Source: Agrocybe praecox (Eukaryota > Basidiomycota > Agaricomycetes > Agaricales > Agrocybaceae). Taken from it: DNA of 64,000 nucleotides. The stretch is taken from the NCBI GenBank assembly GCA_964017145.1, contig OZ024841.1, forward strand, positions 4,092,001 through 4,156,000, given 5' to 3'. This document shows, in pieces, positions 13,294 through 23,166 of the stretch. The position numbers were made by a program, and so were the translations under genes. Numbering within the stretch: position 1 is the first letter of the stretch; each line of letters begins with the position of its first letter. The notes beneath the pieces were generated by a model that saw only the letters and a list, made by a program, of their open reading frames with translations, was not told the DNA's origin and searched no databases.

Positions 13294-14594
13294 ATGAAGT
13301 GTCTTAGTCTATTAGCTTTCTTCGTTGCCCAGGCTAGCGCCGGAACAGTCATCTGGAACGGTTTCTTCAACTCCTCTTTCACTTCAGCCACATTCGACCA
13401 ATGTAAGCCGTGACGTATATTGTGCTCACACTTACTTATGATTAAAAGGGTCTTGGTCGAACCAAATTGCACCATGGCAATGGTACATCCACGGGAGTGC
13501 TCCTACGTCCCAGTATCTCGGTGTTTCTTCCAGTTTCAAGAACCCCGCAGACACAAGTGAAGCTCAGGGTCTCCGAACTACCATTGTGCGTATAATTTCT
13601 TCTTATACGGAGGTAAAACTCTAATGGGATGTGTTAGGACGGAACTGCATTCTGGAATGGCCAAACGATGGAGCGCACTGAGGTTCTTCCTCAGACTTCC
13701 ACCAACTTGGGAACCGGTCATCTCTACTATCATTTCTCTCTCAAGACCTCCTCGACCAACGCACCCAACCCTAACTTCGAACATCAAATTGCCTTGTAAG
13801 ATTTGTTTATGGCGATTGTCTCAAAGATAAAGATGAAGCAACTGACTGTAATCCTCGCCAGCTTCGAAAGTCACTTCACTGAACTCAAGTTCGGTTTGAT
13901 CTCCGGTGCCTCCGGAACTTCCGACCCCACTTTACGCTGGGATATCGGTGGAGTTTCCCAGTGGACTACCACTCTCCAGGCCAACACTTGGTACAACTTT
14001 GCTTACGACATCGACTTCTCCGCCAGCACCGTCGGTCTGTGGACGTCTACTGGATCCGATAATCTCAAGCAAGTCATCCCTAACAAGTCTGCTAGTACTT
14101 CCACGAACTCTGCCGACTGGCACATCGGTGTTCTTCGTCTTCCAAACGGCGGTACCAACGCTGCTGCTGAGGATTGGTTCTGGTCTGGTGTCTTCATCGA
14201 GCAGGCCCCCATCACCACCTCGATCGCAGGTCCCAATGCCGGAAGCGCTTCGCCTGGTCCTTCGAGTAGTTCTACTATTGGCTCTACCACTGTTGCACCA
14301 ACTACTACGGTCTCCAAGCCTTCTAGCACTCCAGTTTCCACCACCACCACAGCAACAGGTCCTCTCCAGACTCAATGGGGACAGTGCGCTGGAAACGGAT
14401 ATACGTAAGAAAATGTTTCAATCGTATTTAAACTTGGACTTATTCTGATTTTTTTTTTTTCATAGCGGTCCAACTACCTGCGCAAGCCCATTCAAATGTG
14501 TTGCTGTCTCTCCTCCTTACTATTCTCAGGTATTTCAAAAAATTCTGACTTACGTCTTTTCCGTGTATGCTGATTTTCGGTGCAGTGCCAATAA
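13294..14594 (+). CDS. GH131 beta-glucanase with C-terminal CBM1
   Basis: A secreted beta-glucanase of family GH131, which acts on beta-1,3/1,4/1,6-glucans including cellulose. It has about 339 residues in six exons. The signal peptide is MKCLSLLAFFVAQASA, followed at once by GTVIWNGFFN, the usual GH131 start. Family segments include WSWSNQ-PWQWYIHG, KNPADT, FWNGQTMERTE, EHQIAFFESHFTE and ADWHIGVLRLP. A Ser/Thr/Pro linker follows at about residues 245-305. The cellulose-binding module runs from QTQWGQCAGNGYTGPTTC to PYYSQCQ with its aromatic and four cysteine positions. The fifth intron splits the last two codons from the rest (TGC CAA TAA at 14586-14594). The next known wood-decay gene is the peroxidase 4.5 kb to the left. 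The start is supported by the TATA box and signal peptide. Confidence 0.95.
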
Positions 14595-14809
14595 GCATGT
14601 CGCGTTTTGTGGTTCGAGAGAGTTTGATAATAATCTAGTACTGCTGTGTAAATCACATCGGCGACGCAAGACTTGACAACAGACATCTTTTTGACTCGAA
14701 AATATGAAACATGATCCTATCATATCGATGACGTTCTGATCCTCTAGGCCTTATCACTATAAATTTAGTGTTTATGACTCACCCAAAGATCCCGCAGGCC
14801 ACCTGTGGG

Positions 14810-14816
14810 TATAAAA
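14810..14816 (+). promoter_or_regulatory. TATA box of the F-box gene
   Basis: GGGTATAAAAGAAT lies 25 bp before an upstream ATG (14835) and 49 bp before the next in-frame ATG (14859). Transcription would start near 14840, which favours the second ATG. Confidence 0.55.
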
Positions 14817-14858
14817 GAATGTGGGGTATGAGCTTTGCAGAAGCAGTACTCAGTACTC

Positions 14859-16412
14859 ATGTCGCAACTTCATCTTGATATACTCCTCAAAATATTCGAC
14901 AATTGGAACGACATTGCCTCAAGATCGTCATTGAATGACCTGCGCTCAGCATCCCAAGTTTGCATAACCTGGAGAGAACTTCTCTTGACAACCCCGTTGC
15001 TATGGGCAAAGCTCGTGAACCTCGATCTCCTTGACCAGAAAACAGGGCATTGGAGATCCGAAGTTTTGAGGAGAACAGGAAATGTCCCATTACACATACA
15101 ATGCCGGCAGCGCCGCGTTGCACTATCTCCCAATTTCCTTCCTTTCTTCAAGAATCTCCTCACAGATAATTGGCACAGAATTCAATCACTATCCGTCAAA
15201 CTGCCTTACGAATTTTTAATCCCCAGAACTATATTGGTTCAAAAACTCCAAGAGCCAGCACCTGTTCTCCAGAGATTGGCAATAGCTTTTCACCCCAGCA
15301 CCCGTGTATTGCAACGACGTATCAACCAGGTGGTCAGACTTGGAGACGATGCCCCATTCATTCGATATCTTGAAACACCCTCGCTTTCGATACCGCTTGA
15401 AGCCCCATGGTTATCAAACCTACGCACCCTGTGTTTTTCCCCGGAACTCACTTCCGACGAGCTAATCCAGGTTCTCGATTCCATTCCACTACTTGAACAG
15501 CTAGACATGACAATTAGTAGGCGTCTTACCGAGCAAGCGGTCATCAGTACGCCTGTCAGGGAAGATGAAGAAGCAGAAAAGACAATACATGGGCTTCATC
15601 AGATTGTCGAGCTCCCTTTCCTCGACTCCATCGTCATACGAACAGAGTCACTTGAATGGACGAGATATCTCGACGTGCTCGTTAGTATCCGAGCTTCTTC
15701 CGGGAATTCATTGACGTATAATGCGAAAAATTGGGATATCCTCCCTACTATCACGGACATCTCTGATTTCTCAACATTCTTGCAGCACCAAATATCTGAC
15801 ATCAAAGAGAACGGGACACACAATAGAACCCTTTTTGCCTCATTCACACTTCGGTCATTTCATCTCGTCACTCCCGCTCTGACCGTCAACCTGGAGTTCA
15901 GTGCAATCCAATATAAATCTCATATAAGGACGTTAATCGAATCCTTATCGAATGATTATGAGTATTGGAAATTCATTACGGACTTCACTTTTCGATCCGA
16001 GCATGACATATGCCCACAGGGCGTCGCGGACAAGAAGCTGGCCAACTTTCTGTCGTTTTTAACGTCCGTGAAAATTCTCAGAATATCACAGCTTGATATT
16101 CTTGACATGATTTCACAGCTCACCGTGGTGGCGCCTGACGACCCAATAATCTTTCTGGAACTGGAGGTTATCGAAGTATCTGGGATAACAACGAGTACAC
16201 TTGGCACGCTCCTAGATTTTCTCAACTATCGAGTAGGGATTGAGAGGCCAATCAAGATTTTGATTTTAAAGCGACATATTCGCGCATTGTCAGCCAATCT
16301 TGAGCCGCTGGATCAATTCCACGGTCTTAAAATTACTTGGTGGGATGGCCACGAATATACATGTGGCAGCAAAAACCCATCAAAACTTAACTTTAGCGCC
16401 CATCCGGCTTGA
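14859..16412 (+). CDS. F-box protein (intronless)
   Basis: A likely substrate receptor of an SCF ubiquitin ligase. The F-box is at the extreme N-terminus: LHLDILLKIFDNW, then SASQVCITWRELLLTTPLLWAKL over about residues 4-55. The remaining about 460 residues are Leu-rich with weak repeats of LRR-like character (for example NLRTLCFSPELTSDELIQVLDSI), as in the large expanded F-box families of agaricomycetes. The single exon is exceptional among its neighbours, which fits a young, expanded family. I chose ATG 14859 over 14835 because the TATA box is too close to the first. The frame is open and unbroken to TGA at 16410-16412. No specific substrate can be inferred. Confidence 0.85.
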   Translation: MSQLHLDILLKIFDNWNDIASRSSLNDLRSASQVCITWRELLLTTPLLWAKLVNLDLLDQKTGHWRSEVLRRTGNVPLHIQCRQRRVALSPNFLPFFKNLLTDNWHRIQSLSVKLPYEFLIPRTILVQKLQEPAPVLQRLAIAFHPSTRVLQRRINQVVRLGDDAPFIRYLETPSLSIPLEAPWLSNLRTLCFSPELTSDELIQVLDSIPLLEQLDMTISRRLTEQAVISTPVREDEEAEKTIHGLHQIVELPFLDSIVIRTESLEWTRYLDVLVSIRASSGNSLTYNAKNWDILPTITDISDFSTFLQHQISDIKENGTHNRTLFASFTLRSFHLVTPALTVNLEFSAIQYKSHIRTLIESLSNDYEYWKFITDFTFRSEHDICPQGVADKKLANFLSFLTSVKILRISQLDILDMISQLTVVAPDDPIIFLELEVIEVSGITTSTLGTLLDFLNYRVGIERPIKILILKRHIRALSANLEPLDQFHGLKITWWDGHEYTCGSKNPSKLNFSAHPA

Positions 16413-16557
16413 GACCGGGCATCATCGAGACAGGGAAGTACGTTTATATCGAACTTTTTACGAACATTTCTACGCCAAATATTGCTATTTATATATATCC
16501 TTTAACGTACGAATTCAATCCCATCGAATAGATTTCTTCTTCGCCAGATCTAGTGCC

Positions 16558-17092
16558 TTAATAGTTCCAATCCACCTGAATTCTTCCTGCAGCAAGCGGA
16601 GCAAGGGCTTGGAAAGCCGAAGGAGATAAATCGATACTGTATTGACTACACCCCGGGCAGGAGTCAACGACCGTTGCGTCTATGGTCTTTCCTTGATCTG
16701 TCATTCGACATAATGTGAATGGTTAGTACTATGGTTACATAGAAATACTAAATCGGTATGCATACAATGAACTTTAATGTGCTGCCAGCAGTGAGCACCG
16801 TTGTTGTATTCTTGGGTAGAAAGAGCAACTATGAAATCGGTATCTTTGCTCCATGCCCCGCAATTCCCGAGCTAGGGGAGTTTGTTAGCGCGCAGCTCTT
16901 ACACTCGCCATAGCAAGAGGTACAACTCACTCCAGTCTTGTAGTACGTCGCTGATCATTAAACATTAAGAACAAAATTCGTGTGAAGAGGTATAATGGAA
17001 GACGAACCATCGCCATGGAAAGCCAATGCAATATTGGCAAGGGCGAGGTAGGTAGCAGCAAACAAAGAAGAGGTCTTGATGTTGAAGAACAT
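16558..17092 (-). CDS. small secreted expansin-like (RlpA-like double-psi beta-barrel) protein, copy A
   Basis: About 117 residues. A signal peptide MFFNIKTSSLFAATYLALANIALA precedes FHGD. Then come ATYYKTG (encoded by a 20-nt exon at 16931-16950), LGNCGAW, ALSTQEYNNGAHCWQHI and the second half DATVVDSCPGCSQYSIDLS, ending DWNY. Six cysteines and the DSCPGC-YSIDLSP motif are typical of barwin/expansin-like proteins. These are often plant-wall loosening or carbohydrate-binding, usually without proven catalysis. Catalytic activity cannot be inferred. It is closest in sequence to the two copies at 61.6 and 63.2 kb. Stop TAA is at 16558-16560. Confidence 0.9.
16931..16950 (-). other. 20-nt microexon of expansin-like copy A
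   Basis: Second coding exon, phase 1 to phase 0, reading CGACGTACTACAAGACTGGA on the minus strand. It is needed to join the signal-peptide exon (ending GGCGATG) to CTCGGGAATTGC, and encodes most of ATYYKTG. Confidence 0.75.
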
Positions 17093-17198
17093 GGTAAACT
17101 GTAGTTGAGAAGAGTCGGTGTGATACTTGAGCGCTGAAGTCACTGAGGATGAAGCCAATGAAGTAGTAATAACCTCTTGTTCTTCAAGCAATCGATGC

Positions 17199-17204
17199 TT
17201 TATA
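17199..17204 (-). promoter_or_regulatory. TATA box of expansin-like copy A
   Basis: TATAAA on the minus strand, 107 bp upstream of the ATG at 17092. This matches the spacing of the TATA boxes in the other copies. Confidence 0.6.
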
Positions 17205-18334
17205 CCTCTTTGCGTACCGCATAAAGAATCTCCTTACAAACCCACTTTCTGCGATGTCTCCTTGACCAATGAAGCGGCCACACTTAGAGAACGATGACAA
17301 GCTCATATGTTTGACAATGCTATTTCTCATTTTTCCGATAACGTCGAAGGTTCTTAGGGCGCTTAGATTAGTCTTTTATGAGATAAGTCTCGCATATTTT
17401 GCTATGACGAACCAACTTTAAGCGAGTATATCGGATTGGGATGCGGACTTGCTACCTCTCAAGGAGATCTGAGTAGCCATGCCGCTTTGGAAAAATATTC
17501 CGTGACGAGTTAAGCTCAAGAAAGCAATACCTATAGGAACTTCAAGCAGCGATAGTGCTTACCGCTGTAGTACTAGTGAATAGTTCAGTGCGGTAAGCTG
17601 TTCCGAGTCTCGACCGGCTCGTCTTTCCGTCATGTAAAACCAATATTTGATCACCGGTAGTATGTGTGAATTTAACTTCACGGCTCCGCTCGAGCGCTGT
17701 AATAATATCCCTTTTTCAGCATTCTTACTATACTAAATGGGATTAGTATAACAGGAGCTGCACGTACTATGTAACAGTACACAACGTCAACACCACACAA
17801 TAGTGCTAAGCATGACAATTACAATTTTAGGTAGATTTAAACTTTACATTGGGAGGAAGGAGACTTGATAGAATACCGAAGGCAGAGTGGTCTGCCGCCT
17901 ATGTTCTGCCTAAATTTCGCCGGATATGATTCTTAGATAACCGTTAGATTGAGATGTCAATTGCATGCTATACTAGCAAACTGAGCCAAATTCCCAAGTC
18001 TCAACGAAAAACTTGTCACCGCTGTGTTTTGTATATAGATTAGATTTGAACTAGTGGACATTTAAGCTGCTGACATCCCTCAAGTCGTAGCCGAACTCAG
18101 CATGAATGATGATACGCCTTTTATGGGCAATAAACCATTACTATATTTGATTAGCCAGTTCCACTAGGCGCGCCGATCTATTTTTAGAAGTATAGATAAA
18201 AATAACTCGACCCCTTTTCTCTTCTCGCATGACGATTTCGTTCATATAAAAATGCACTTTTTATTCAGCTGCGTGCAAAGCAGCTCTTGCGCTAGTAGTA
18301 ATAGTAACATATACTGTATAACTCCTCCTCTTAA
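17205..18334. other. intergenic between expansin-like copies A and B
   Basis: Apart from the copy A promoter module near 17336-17372, this about 1.1 kb has no credible open frame and no recognised repeat. It contains the 3' flank of copy B. Confidence 0.5.
17336..17372 (-). promoter_or_regulatory. shared upstream module of the expansin-like genes (copy A)
   Basis: On the minus strand ACTAATCTAAGCGCC (17358-17372) is followed after ten bases by TCGACGTTATCGGA, which contains a dyad with one mismatch (CGAC-GTT-ATCG, 17336-17346). The same two blocks occur in the same order and at similar distance before copies C and D. Probably a transcription-factor site. Confidence 0.5.
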
Positions 18335-18930
18335 CTAGGCAAACTCCCAAGTAACCTTGATACGCCCGAGAGACTCGTCCGCAAGGCGGCGGAACGCACT
18401 GGGAGAGAGGTCGATAGAGTTCTCGCTACACCCCGGGCACTTGTCAACCACCTTGGCTTTGACGGATTTACCCTTGACTGTATAATCATTATATTAATAT
18501 CTTGGGTTTAGGAGTAGAAGTAGGCCAGCATAGCATAACTTACAATGCACGTTGATGTTCTTCCCGCAGTGGTTTCCATTCCCATATTTAGCGGAAGAGA
18601 GAGCCACGACGAGGTCATTTGCGTTGTTCGTGTGACCGCATGCGCCGAGCTTTGAGTAGGGGTAGGAAGGGGAAGGTCAATAAGGGAAGATCAAGTTCGA
18701 TTGAGGATCGAGGATCACTCACACCGGGCTCGTAGAAGGTGGCTATATAATAATCACATTGCATTGATAGGAGCAAAGAAAGGAAGATCGTCAGTTAGAA
18801 TAAATCAAATTGGATATTGGACACCCGTATCAGATTGGGGTGGGTGGAGTAGGGACGCACCGTCTCCGCTGAAGGCACAAGCCGCGCTCACGAGAGCGAG
18901 AGTGGCAAAGAGGGATTTGGTGAGCTGCAT
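18335..18930 (-). CDS. small secreted expansin-like (RlpA-like double-psi beta-barrel) protein, copy B
   Basis: About 118 residues. Signal peptide MQLTKSLFATLALVSAACA, then FSGD, ATFYEPG (20-nt exon at 18723-18742), LGACGHTNNANDLVVALSS, HCGKNINVH, DKCPGCSENSIDLSPSAF and the end VTWEFA. This is the most divergent of the four copies: GNCGAW is GACGHT and DSCPGC is DKCPGC. The exon-intron plan is identical. The start is fixed by the signal peptide. Its promoter region was duplicated (blocks at 19055 and 19894). Secreted, wall-associated or carbohydrate-binding role expected; activity unknown. Confidence 0.9.
18723..18742 (-). other. 20-nt microexon of expansin-like copy B
   Basis: CCACCTTCTACGAGCCCGGT on the minus strand. 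Same length, phase and protein position as in copies A, C and D. Confidence 0.75.
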
Positions 18931-19038
18931 TGTGATGATGATAATGATGATAGGATCGCTGAGTTATTAAATGGGAGGTGTTTGGGAGGTGTGAGTGAGT
19001 GTCTGAGTTCTGAGCGTTGCAGGATGTACAGAGCAGGC

Positions 19039-19045
19039 TTATATA
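19039..19045 (-). promoter_or_regulatory. TATA box of expansin-like copy B
   Basis: TATATAA on the minus strand, 109 bp upstream of the ATG at 18930. The duplicated block begins 10 bp farther upstream. Confidence 0.6.
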
Positions 19046-19054
19046 CGATATCGT

Positions 19055-19218
19055 GCACGACTATGTCGGATATTTGATTTGTTATGTTTTCCACTTTTTT
19101 TGTTATCTCCAATTGTTCTACTCTAACCTGTACTCTCAAGAGCGGTTTCAGAGTCATAAAAGGAATGGCACCAGCATCAGCACCACCAACAGTAGCACTC
19201 ACATAGAGCGCTAAATAT
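19055..19218. repeat. duplicated upstream block, copy 1 (proximal)
   Basis: About 165 bp sharing long identities with 19894-20065. Common segments include GCACGACTATGTCGGATATT, GATTTGTTATGTTTT, TTATCTCCAATT, CTCTCAAGAGCGGTTTCA, GGAATGGCACCAGCA and TAGAGCGCTAAATA. It directly abuts the core promoter of copy B, so it is probably its upstream activating region. It includes the dyad CGACTATGTCG at 19058-19068. Confidence 0.85.
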
Positions 19219-20654
19219 CTGGACGGGATAGGATAGTGTGTCATTATCATTATCTTTCTTTCCTACTTGAGCGAACGACACGCCGAAGTTTCAACACTAG
19301 TCACCATCCGTCCTGAGACTCCAAATCTATCGGACAAGTTCCACATACCGGTGTCCATTTCTTGTACAACCTCACGCGGAAAAGGAAAAAGACACGAGAA
19401 ACGTGGTGGAAGCACTCATCTTTTTCTCCCTTCCTTCCTTCGCGGTTCTTATTGGTATCATCTTCTCGGAGAGTTCATTCCGGCCAAGTTGCTAATCCCT
19501 CTGATGACATCTGTCCTCTCACTCAGACTATTACATCGACCAAGTTCAACTTCTTCTACAACAAGGTGAAACTTCGCTTGGAGCCATCGCTTCGGCACAA
19601 CCTGTGTGTTCAAAGGGAGGTCTTTAAGGAATAGCGCCCCCTATTTACGCACATGATGCCGCTCTCGGGGCGCGCGGCTGGCGCTCCGTGTCTTTTAAAA
19701 GATATATTTAGAACATGTCGGAACAAGAAAAGTTGAACGACTCGGAGAAAAGAGAGACGAAGGGTCATAATAGGAAGTATTCCGGATTATATTTGAACGA
19801 GAAGAATTGAAGAACTAAGGTTAAGACCTGGCAAGTACTCACAGTCAAGGGTTGAAATCGACTTAAAAAAACAGTGGAATAATTATATATCCCGCACGAC
19901 TATGTCGGATATTTGATTTGTTATGTTTTTCAAAGTTTGGGCCACTATCTTTTATCTCCAATTAATCCAATCTAATATGATATACTCTCAAGAGCGGTTT
20001 CATATATCATAAAGGGAATGGCACCAGCACCGGCACCGGCACCACTCAGCTAGAGCGCTAAATACCATTATTACCAAGTTACTTACCGATATTGCTTTCA
20101 TGTCCCCCATCTATATCGCCAGCGCTTCCCCGCCGCCCTCAGGCTCCCGGACACGAGACTTGAGAATTAAAGCTAGTATTACATCGACGACGACGACGAC
20201 AGAAAATACAACAAAATCCAATAAGGAGTAGAAATACGCATTACAATTACAATTACAAGTGACAAGGAAGAAAGGAAGGGGTAGGATGTACACCGTATAC
20301 ATACATAGATACATATAGCAAATATGTGGGTCGAAGTCGACTCGGATAATGTATCCAAGAGCGAGTAAAGCAAAAGAAGAAAAGGGAGAAAAGGAAAGGT
20401 GTAAAGCGAACAGAAAACGAGAAAAAAGGGGTTAAAATAGATTAGGATAGAATAGGAATAGTATGTTACGAACGCATGGGTCTACTTATAACTCGACTTA
20501 CCTAACCCTCTAACCCACCTCCGAATCAATCTCACCACACGACCCGCGCTCAGCCTTCTTCCTTCGGCCCCACCTCATCCTGCGAGTTTTATGAGAAGAA
20601 AAAGAGAATATAAACGGAGAACATACAAAAAGAAAAGAAAGAAAAACACAGAAA
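19219..20654. other. intergenic around the duplicated block
   Basis: Outside the repeat block at 19894-20065 this stretch holds CT-rich and A-rich low-complexity DNA and only shadow frames. The part next to 20655 is the 3' flank of the Ser/Pro-rich gene, with GA-rich sequence at 20590-20650. Confidence 0.5.
19894..20065. repeat. duplicated upstream block, copy 2 (distal)
   Basis: Second copy of the block, same orientation, 839 bp from the first. It has its own perfect dyad CGACTATGTCG (19897-19907). A GGCACC micro-repeat replaces CAGCACCACCAAC. No expansin-like coding sequence lies beside it, so either only the regulatory part was duplicated or the gene part was lost. Confidence 0.85.
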
Positions 20655-21944
20655 TCACGAAAAAGACCCATGGATCAACGCGTCCCACGCGCTCTTCGAT
20701 TGTAAAGTCTGCAAGAACTTGCTTTTGGGGGTGTTGCTCCCGCTCCCTCCTGCTCCTGCAGCAGCAGTTCCTTTTGCGCTGGTATCGTTCTGCTGCACGA
20801 CGGTGGGTCCTTCTGTCAATGTGGAACTTGTAGGAGAGGATGGGATCTGTACGACTGAAGGAGAAGACAACGATGGACCGCCTGACGCGCTAGGATGAGG
20901 ATGAAGAGGCATGATTGAAGGTCGGACGGGCCTCTGGTGGTCCGCACTTCCACTTGACTGTGTTTGTGTATGTGTCTGCGTCTGGTTGTCGATATTGACT
21001 GTAGCTGGAACGGCGGGCGAGCCTGAGCCAGTACCCGGATACGCAGGCGGCAGAGGCTCAATGTCCGCCGGTACAGGCGTAAGAGGAGCTGATGAAACAG
21101 GGCTGAGGTGGGGCTCGTTCAACAAGTTCGGGTTCGGGTTCAAGGAGCCTTGAAAATGTGCTACAGGCCGAGGCGATGGATGAGCTGAGTTCGGGCTGGG
21201 TGTGGAGTCGATGGGCGAGTTTGTAGATGACTGATAGGAATAAATAACGAAAATGAAAAGCACGGTGTCAGCTACAAAAGAGGTGAAGATAAGAGGGTTC
21301 GACTGACCGAACGTCCTAGCCTCGAGGGCGGGAGCGGGTGGTGGTGCCCATGCGAATGATAGCCATGAGCGGGTACGTGCAGGTGGTCCGTCGATACTGG
21401 ACCATGGCCTTGGTTTGAATAAGGATAGTTAGAATTCTGCGGAGGTGGTCCTGCAGGGGTGTGCGTCCCAGACGGCGAAGAGGAAGATGCAGGGAAACCA
21501 AATGGATATGCCGGACTCGCCGTGCCCGAAGACGAACGGGAGGTGGGAGTCAAAGGAGGGCGTTTCTTCATTCATCAGTCAGTCAGTGGGCTGGCGTTGA
21601 TCCAATTGAGAGTCATACGCACGGGAGTTAGTATGCTACCTAAAGCAAGGCGCAGCGCTTCTTTATGTTGGAGGTTTAGATGGTATTGTTCTTGTGCTCT
21701 CGTAGCTGCGATCTGATCCAACGTTGATGCGTGGCTACCGGGTGCTGCTGCTGACGAAGGAGCCAGTGGATCTGAGGGTCGTCGTTGGACTTGCGTAGGC
21801 TGACATGAAATAAAACATGCGATCCCATTAGTTTGGTCTTTTTGGATATAAGCTCGATAGATTAGGAAGCTATGAACCAGTCCATCCATCTTCCATTCAT
21901 TCATACGTTCACAGACACGAGCCTTGCAGAAGAAAACTCACCAT
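20655..21944 (-). CDS. Ser/Pro-rich protein of unknown function
   Basis: About 325 residues, four coding exons. The first coding exon appears to be the ATG alone (21942-21944): GTGAGT follows it directly, and the next exon opens PTQVQRRPSDPLAPSS after a TTTCATGTCAG acceptor. A short helical segment QIAATRAQEQYHLNLQHKEA lies near residue 40. The middle is disordered (Ser, Pro, Gly, His; HGYHSHGHHHPLP near residue 125). The C-terminus KSKFLQTLQSKSAWDALIH is compact and looks like the conserved part. No signal peptide, membrane segment or known domain is visible. The composition suits a nuclear or signalling scaffold, but I do not recognise the family. Introns are at about 21265-21305, 21573-21625 and 21800-21941. 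Confidence 0.7.
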
Positions 21945-23166
21945 TGTCTTTGGCTTTTCTTATACCAGGTATAACGAGCGTGTGTCGCGCGATGAGGCGA
22001 GCAGATTCAGAATGTCTCGGTGTATGTGCCACGCCAGCAGAAGGCAGAAAGCAGGAAAAACAAACAGAGGTCGATATAAGGAGAATCGGAATCGTAAAAG
22101 CAACGTTGGCAAGCAAGCTCGTTCGTTGTCTTCTGGCCAGCAACGATGCCGCTGTTGGGCCGTTGTGGGCCGTTGTTGACATTGACTCTCCCAAAGTCAT
22201 GAGACGAACGGTATCATGATTTGAAATTACCCCGCATTTTATCCTAGAATGGACAGAGATAAGATATGTTCGCTTAGATAACATTAAGCAAAATAGATTT
22301 CCTACAAACATCCAAGTGAGCGATATGAGGCTCGTCACTCCGAAATTTCTCCTTTTATCACCAATAGGTCAAACGTTCTGGTCTTGAGCTCCGATGTATA
22401 AACGTATTATACATAAAACAAGCTGAATGCTCGTAGGAACTCAGGCAGTGTGTGCAAAGTGTGTGCTCGTTTTTGAGCGTTTCTTTCCACGTCCTCAGCA
22501 CTAATTTCTTCATCGGGGATTTGTTTCAAACCGAGAATGAGTCATACCAACATCCACGAAAAGATTTTTAACCTCCAAAGTCGTGAGTTCATTTCCGTCG
22601 TTGTTAATAACACACTCGCAACGTATCCTCTATGTCAGGTTTGCTGACTCCGTCGACATTAAAACCCTATAGTCTCAAAGTCAATATTCTTTCCTCCTTC
22701 GGTTCTGTCTCAAAATTCGTATGCCCACTTGCCACTACAGTACCAATTGAAGGCATGGGCCAAGCTACTAAGATATAAAGGAAATGTTTGGCTAGAATCA
22801 GTTGAAAGAGGACAACGCGTCGCAGTCAGACTCATACTACGTAAATAATAGCCACGAACACATCCACACGTGTCACCAGGCGGTGTTCGTGCCGAACCTG
22901 ATACGGTCGAGATAGGATAGGATAAGATGAGACCCACCACCAGCGCTTAGCAGAGAACCCAACGTCATAGTACTATATCGAAACTTCCCTGTCTCTTAGT
23001 GAGATATTTATTAGACACGATTCATTCAGATCCATCCAAATTATAATTTGTCCACAACGCCCTGCCCAGCCCATCCCTGCCTGCCTGGCTATCAACTCAC
23101 AAGCAGAACTACTTCGTTTCATCGACAGACATAGGAAAAGAAAAAATCATCCCTATCACACAATCA
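21945..23166. other. intergenic, nothing recognised
   Basis: About 1.2 kb between two divergently oriented genes. The open frames here overlap on opposite strands and lack coding composition. The last 150 bp before 23167 are CT- and C-rich, as in a promoter or leader. Confidence 0.45.

Noticed and set aside
13906..14448. Other-frame ORFs across the GH131 linker and CBM1
   Set aside because: Ser/Thr/Pro-rich linkers open other frames. The in-frame GH131-CBM1 translation explains the region fully.
14835..14858. Upstream ATG of the F-box gene as start
   Set aside because: It lies only 25 bp after the TATA box, so transcription would begin at or after it. The F-box also starts directly after the second ATG.
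19267..19634. Plus-strand frames in the copy B upstream region
   Set aside because: CT-rich DNA gives two overlapping frames of about 90-100 codons with no coding character, in the middle of a promoter region.
20192..20210. GACGACGAC run as a regulatory dyad site
   Set aside because: It is a trinucleotide run in the 3' flank of the Ser/Pro-rich gene and does not form the CGAC-N3-GTCG arrangement.
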